Positions 63,511-64,000 of a stretch of DNA of 64,000 nt are shown piece by piece. Below the pieces are notes generated by a model that was not told the origin of the DNA, searched no databases, and saw only the letters and a list, made by a program, of their open reading frames with translations. Source of the DNA: JBNAVJ01 sp049700455 (GTDB lineage: Bacteria > Bacteroidota > Ignavibacteria > Tepidaquicellales > Tepidaquicellaceae); NCBI GenBank assembly GCA_049700455.1, contig JBNAVJ010000001.1, positions 310,001-374,000 of the forward strand, written 5' to 3'. Positions within the stretch are counted from its first letter, which is position 1. Each line of letters opens with the position of its first letter. The position numbers and the translations under genes were made by a program.

Positions 63511-64000
63511 ACTATTTCCATCTTCTGGTTCTTCTTTTCTCTTATATGTTGAGGGTAGATGTTCAGGTCTTCTAAAAGTAACAGCACAATTTAAACTAAT
63601 TAGTACCCTTAAAAGATATATTTTAAACAATATATGCAAATTTACAGGTAGGACTTCTCATACAATATCATCATAGAAAAATCTAACTAATAGAGATACA
63701 GATATAGAACAATATTCCACTTCTTCTAAAAGCACCCATAAAGAAAAGATACTGAGCAAGTCCGTAAATGAATTAGCCTCCGACTCTATGTAGTATACTA
63801 AAGGTCCGATGAGACAAACCAACCAAAAGAATGATTTTTCTATTCTGATAGTGAACCGAAGAAAATAAACTTTGTAGCAACATTGTTATCTAATACACCA
63901 TAGCTGTACAATACTTGAGAAAAGAAAAGTTACTTACTCTTGGATAAGTTTTTCAACTCTTTATACCTAAAACAACTTTTTATATGGTCATTAATAATGC
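63511..64000. other. Right-edge region without an intact gene; possible decayed coding remnant
   Basis: 490 bases with no long frame on either strand. On the minus strand one frame directly next to the insertion encodes a short hydrophilic tail (RRPEHLPSTYKRKEEPEDG...) that would have stopped a few codons into the DNA on the other side of the insertion. Further right, the minus-strand frames are broken by several stops. This may be the remnant of a gene hit and then decayed, but the evidence is weak. Confidence 0.35.

Overview
The window is AT-rich chromosomal DNA from a member of the Bacteroidota/Chlorobiota group, most likely the class Ignavibacteria. The pointers are two exported proteins ending in a type IX secretion (Por) sorting domain with the YPNPFN/FPNPFN signature, an alternate GlmU-like protein of the Bacteroidota type, a fused CcoN-CcoO cbb3 oxidase with a monoheme CcoP, several TonB-dependent receptors, and low-GC codon use throughout. 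The assignment is inferred from gene content; no rRNA is present.

Layout. 1-7.8 kb: the 5' end of a TonB-dependent receptor, an alanine-aminotransferase-like enzyme, then a probable metal-handling cassette (Cys/His-rich exported protein, small TonB receptor, tandem YHS protein) and an aldehyde dehydrogenase. 8-16 kb: housekeeping genes (orphan gene-obg-surE, eukaryotic-type citrate synthase, UPF0173 hydrolase, parA-parB-ridA). 15.5-17 kb: a Gre-like protein and a frameshifted radical SAM gene. 17-23.3 kb: a TetR-controlled tripartite RND pump with a clear palindromic operator. 23.4-26.3 kb: rpsT, an Rrf2 regulator with a class V aminotransferase/desulfurase-like enzyme, and a cold-shock protein with a long leader. 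26.6-37.3 kb: a complete cbb3 oxidase locus (hybrid kinase-ccoI-ccoS-PLP lyase-ccoNO-ccoQ-ccoP-ccoG-ccoH). 37.5-46.4 kb: rsgA, fatty-acid hydroxylase, GlmU-like protein, rpmE, DUF389 protein, thioesterase, a bacterial dynamin-like GTPase with a coiled-coil neighbour, crcB and DUF190. 46.4-56.4 kb: a YCF48/BNR-repeat exported protein, tRNA-Pro(CGG), and a Cus-type copper/silver efflux operon led by a Cys-rich exported protein. 56.6-64 kb: 5'-nucleotidase, YggX, SpoIIE phosphatase, a multiheme cytochrome split by an amber codon, and an intact-looking insertion sequence with inverted ends and a target duplication.

How it fits together. Copper or related metal handling recurs: a metal-uptake-like cassette, a cytochrome oxidase with its copper ATPase CcoI, and a CusCBA-like exporter. 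The cbb3 oxidase and multiheme cytochrome point to respiration at low oxygen and electron transfer in the envelope. The points that most deserve a second look are the hybrid kinase at the head of the cbb3 locus, whose phospho-accepting histidine is a glutamine; the cytochrome gene with an in-frame TAG and two CX3CH motifs; the metal cassettes with Cys-rich leaders; the paired 27-bp repeats in the cus/5'-nucleotidase divergent promoter; and the dynamin-like gene pair.
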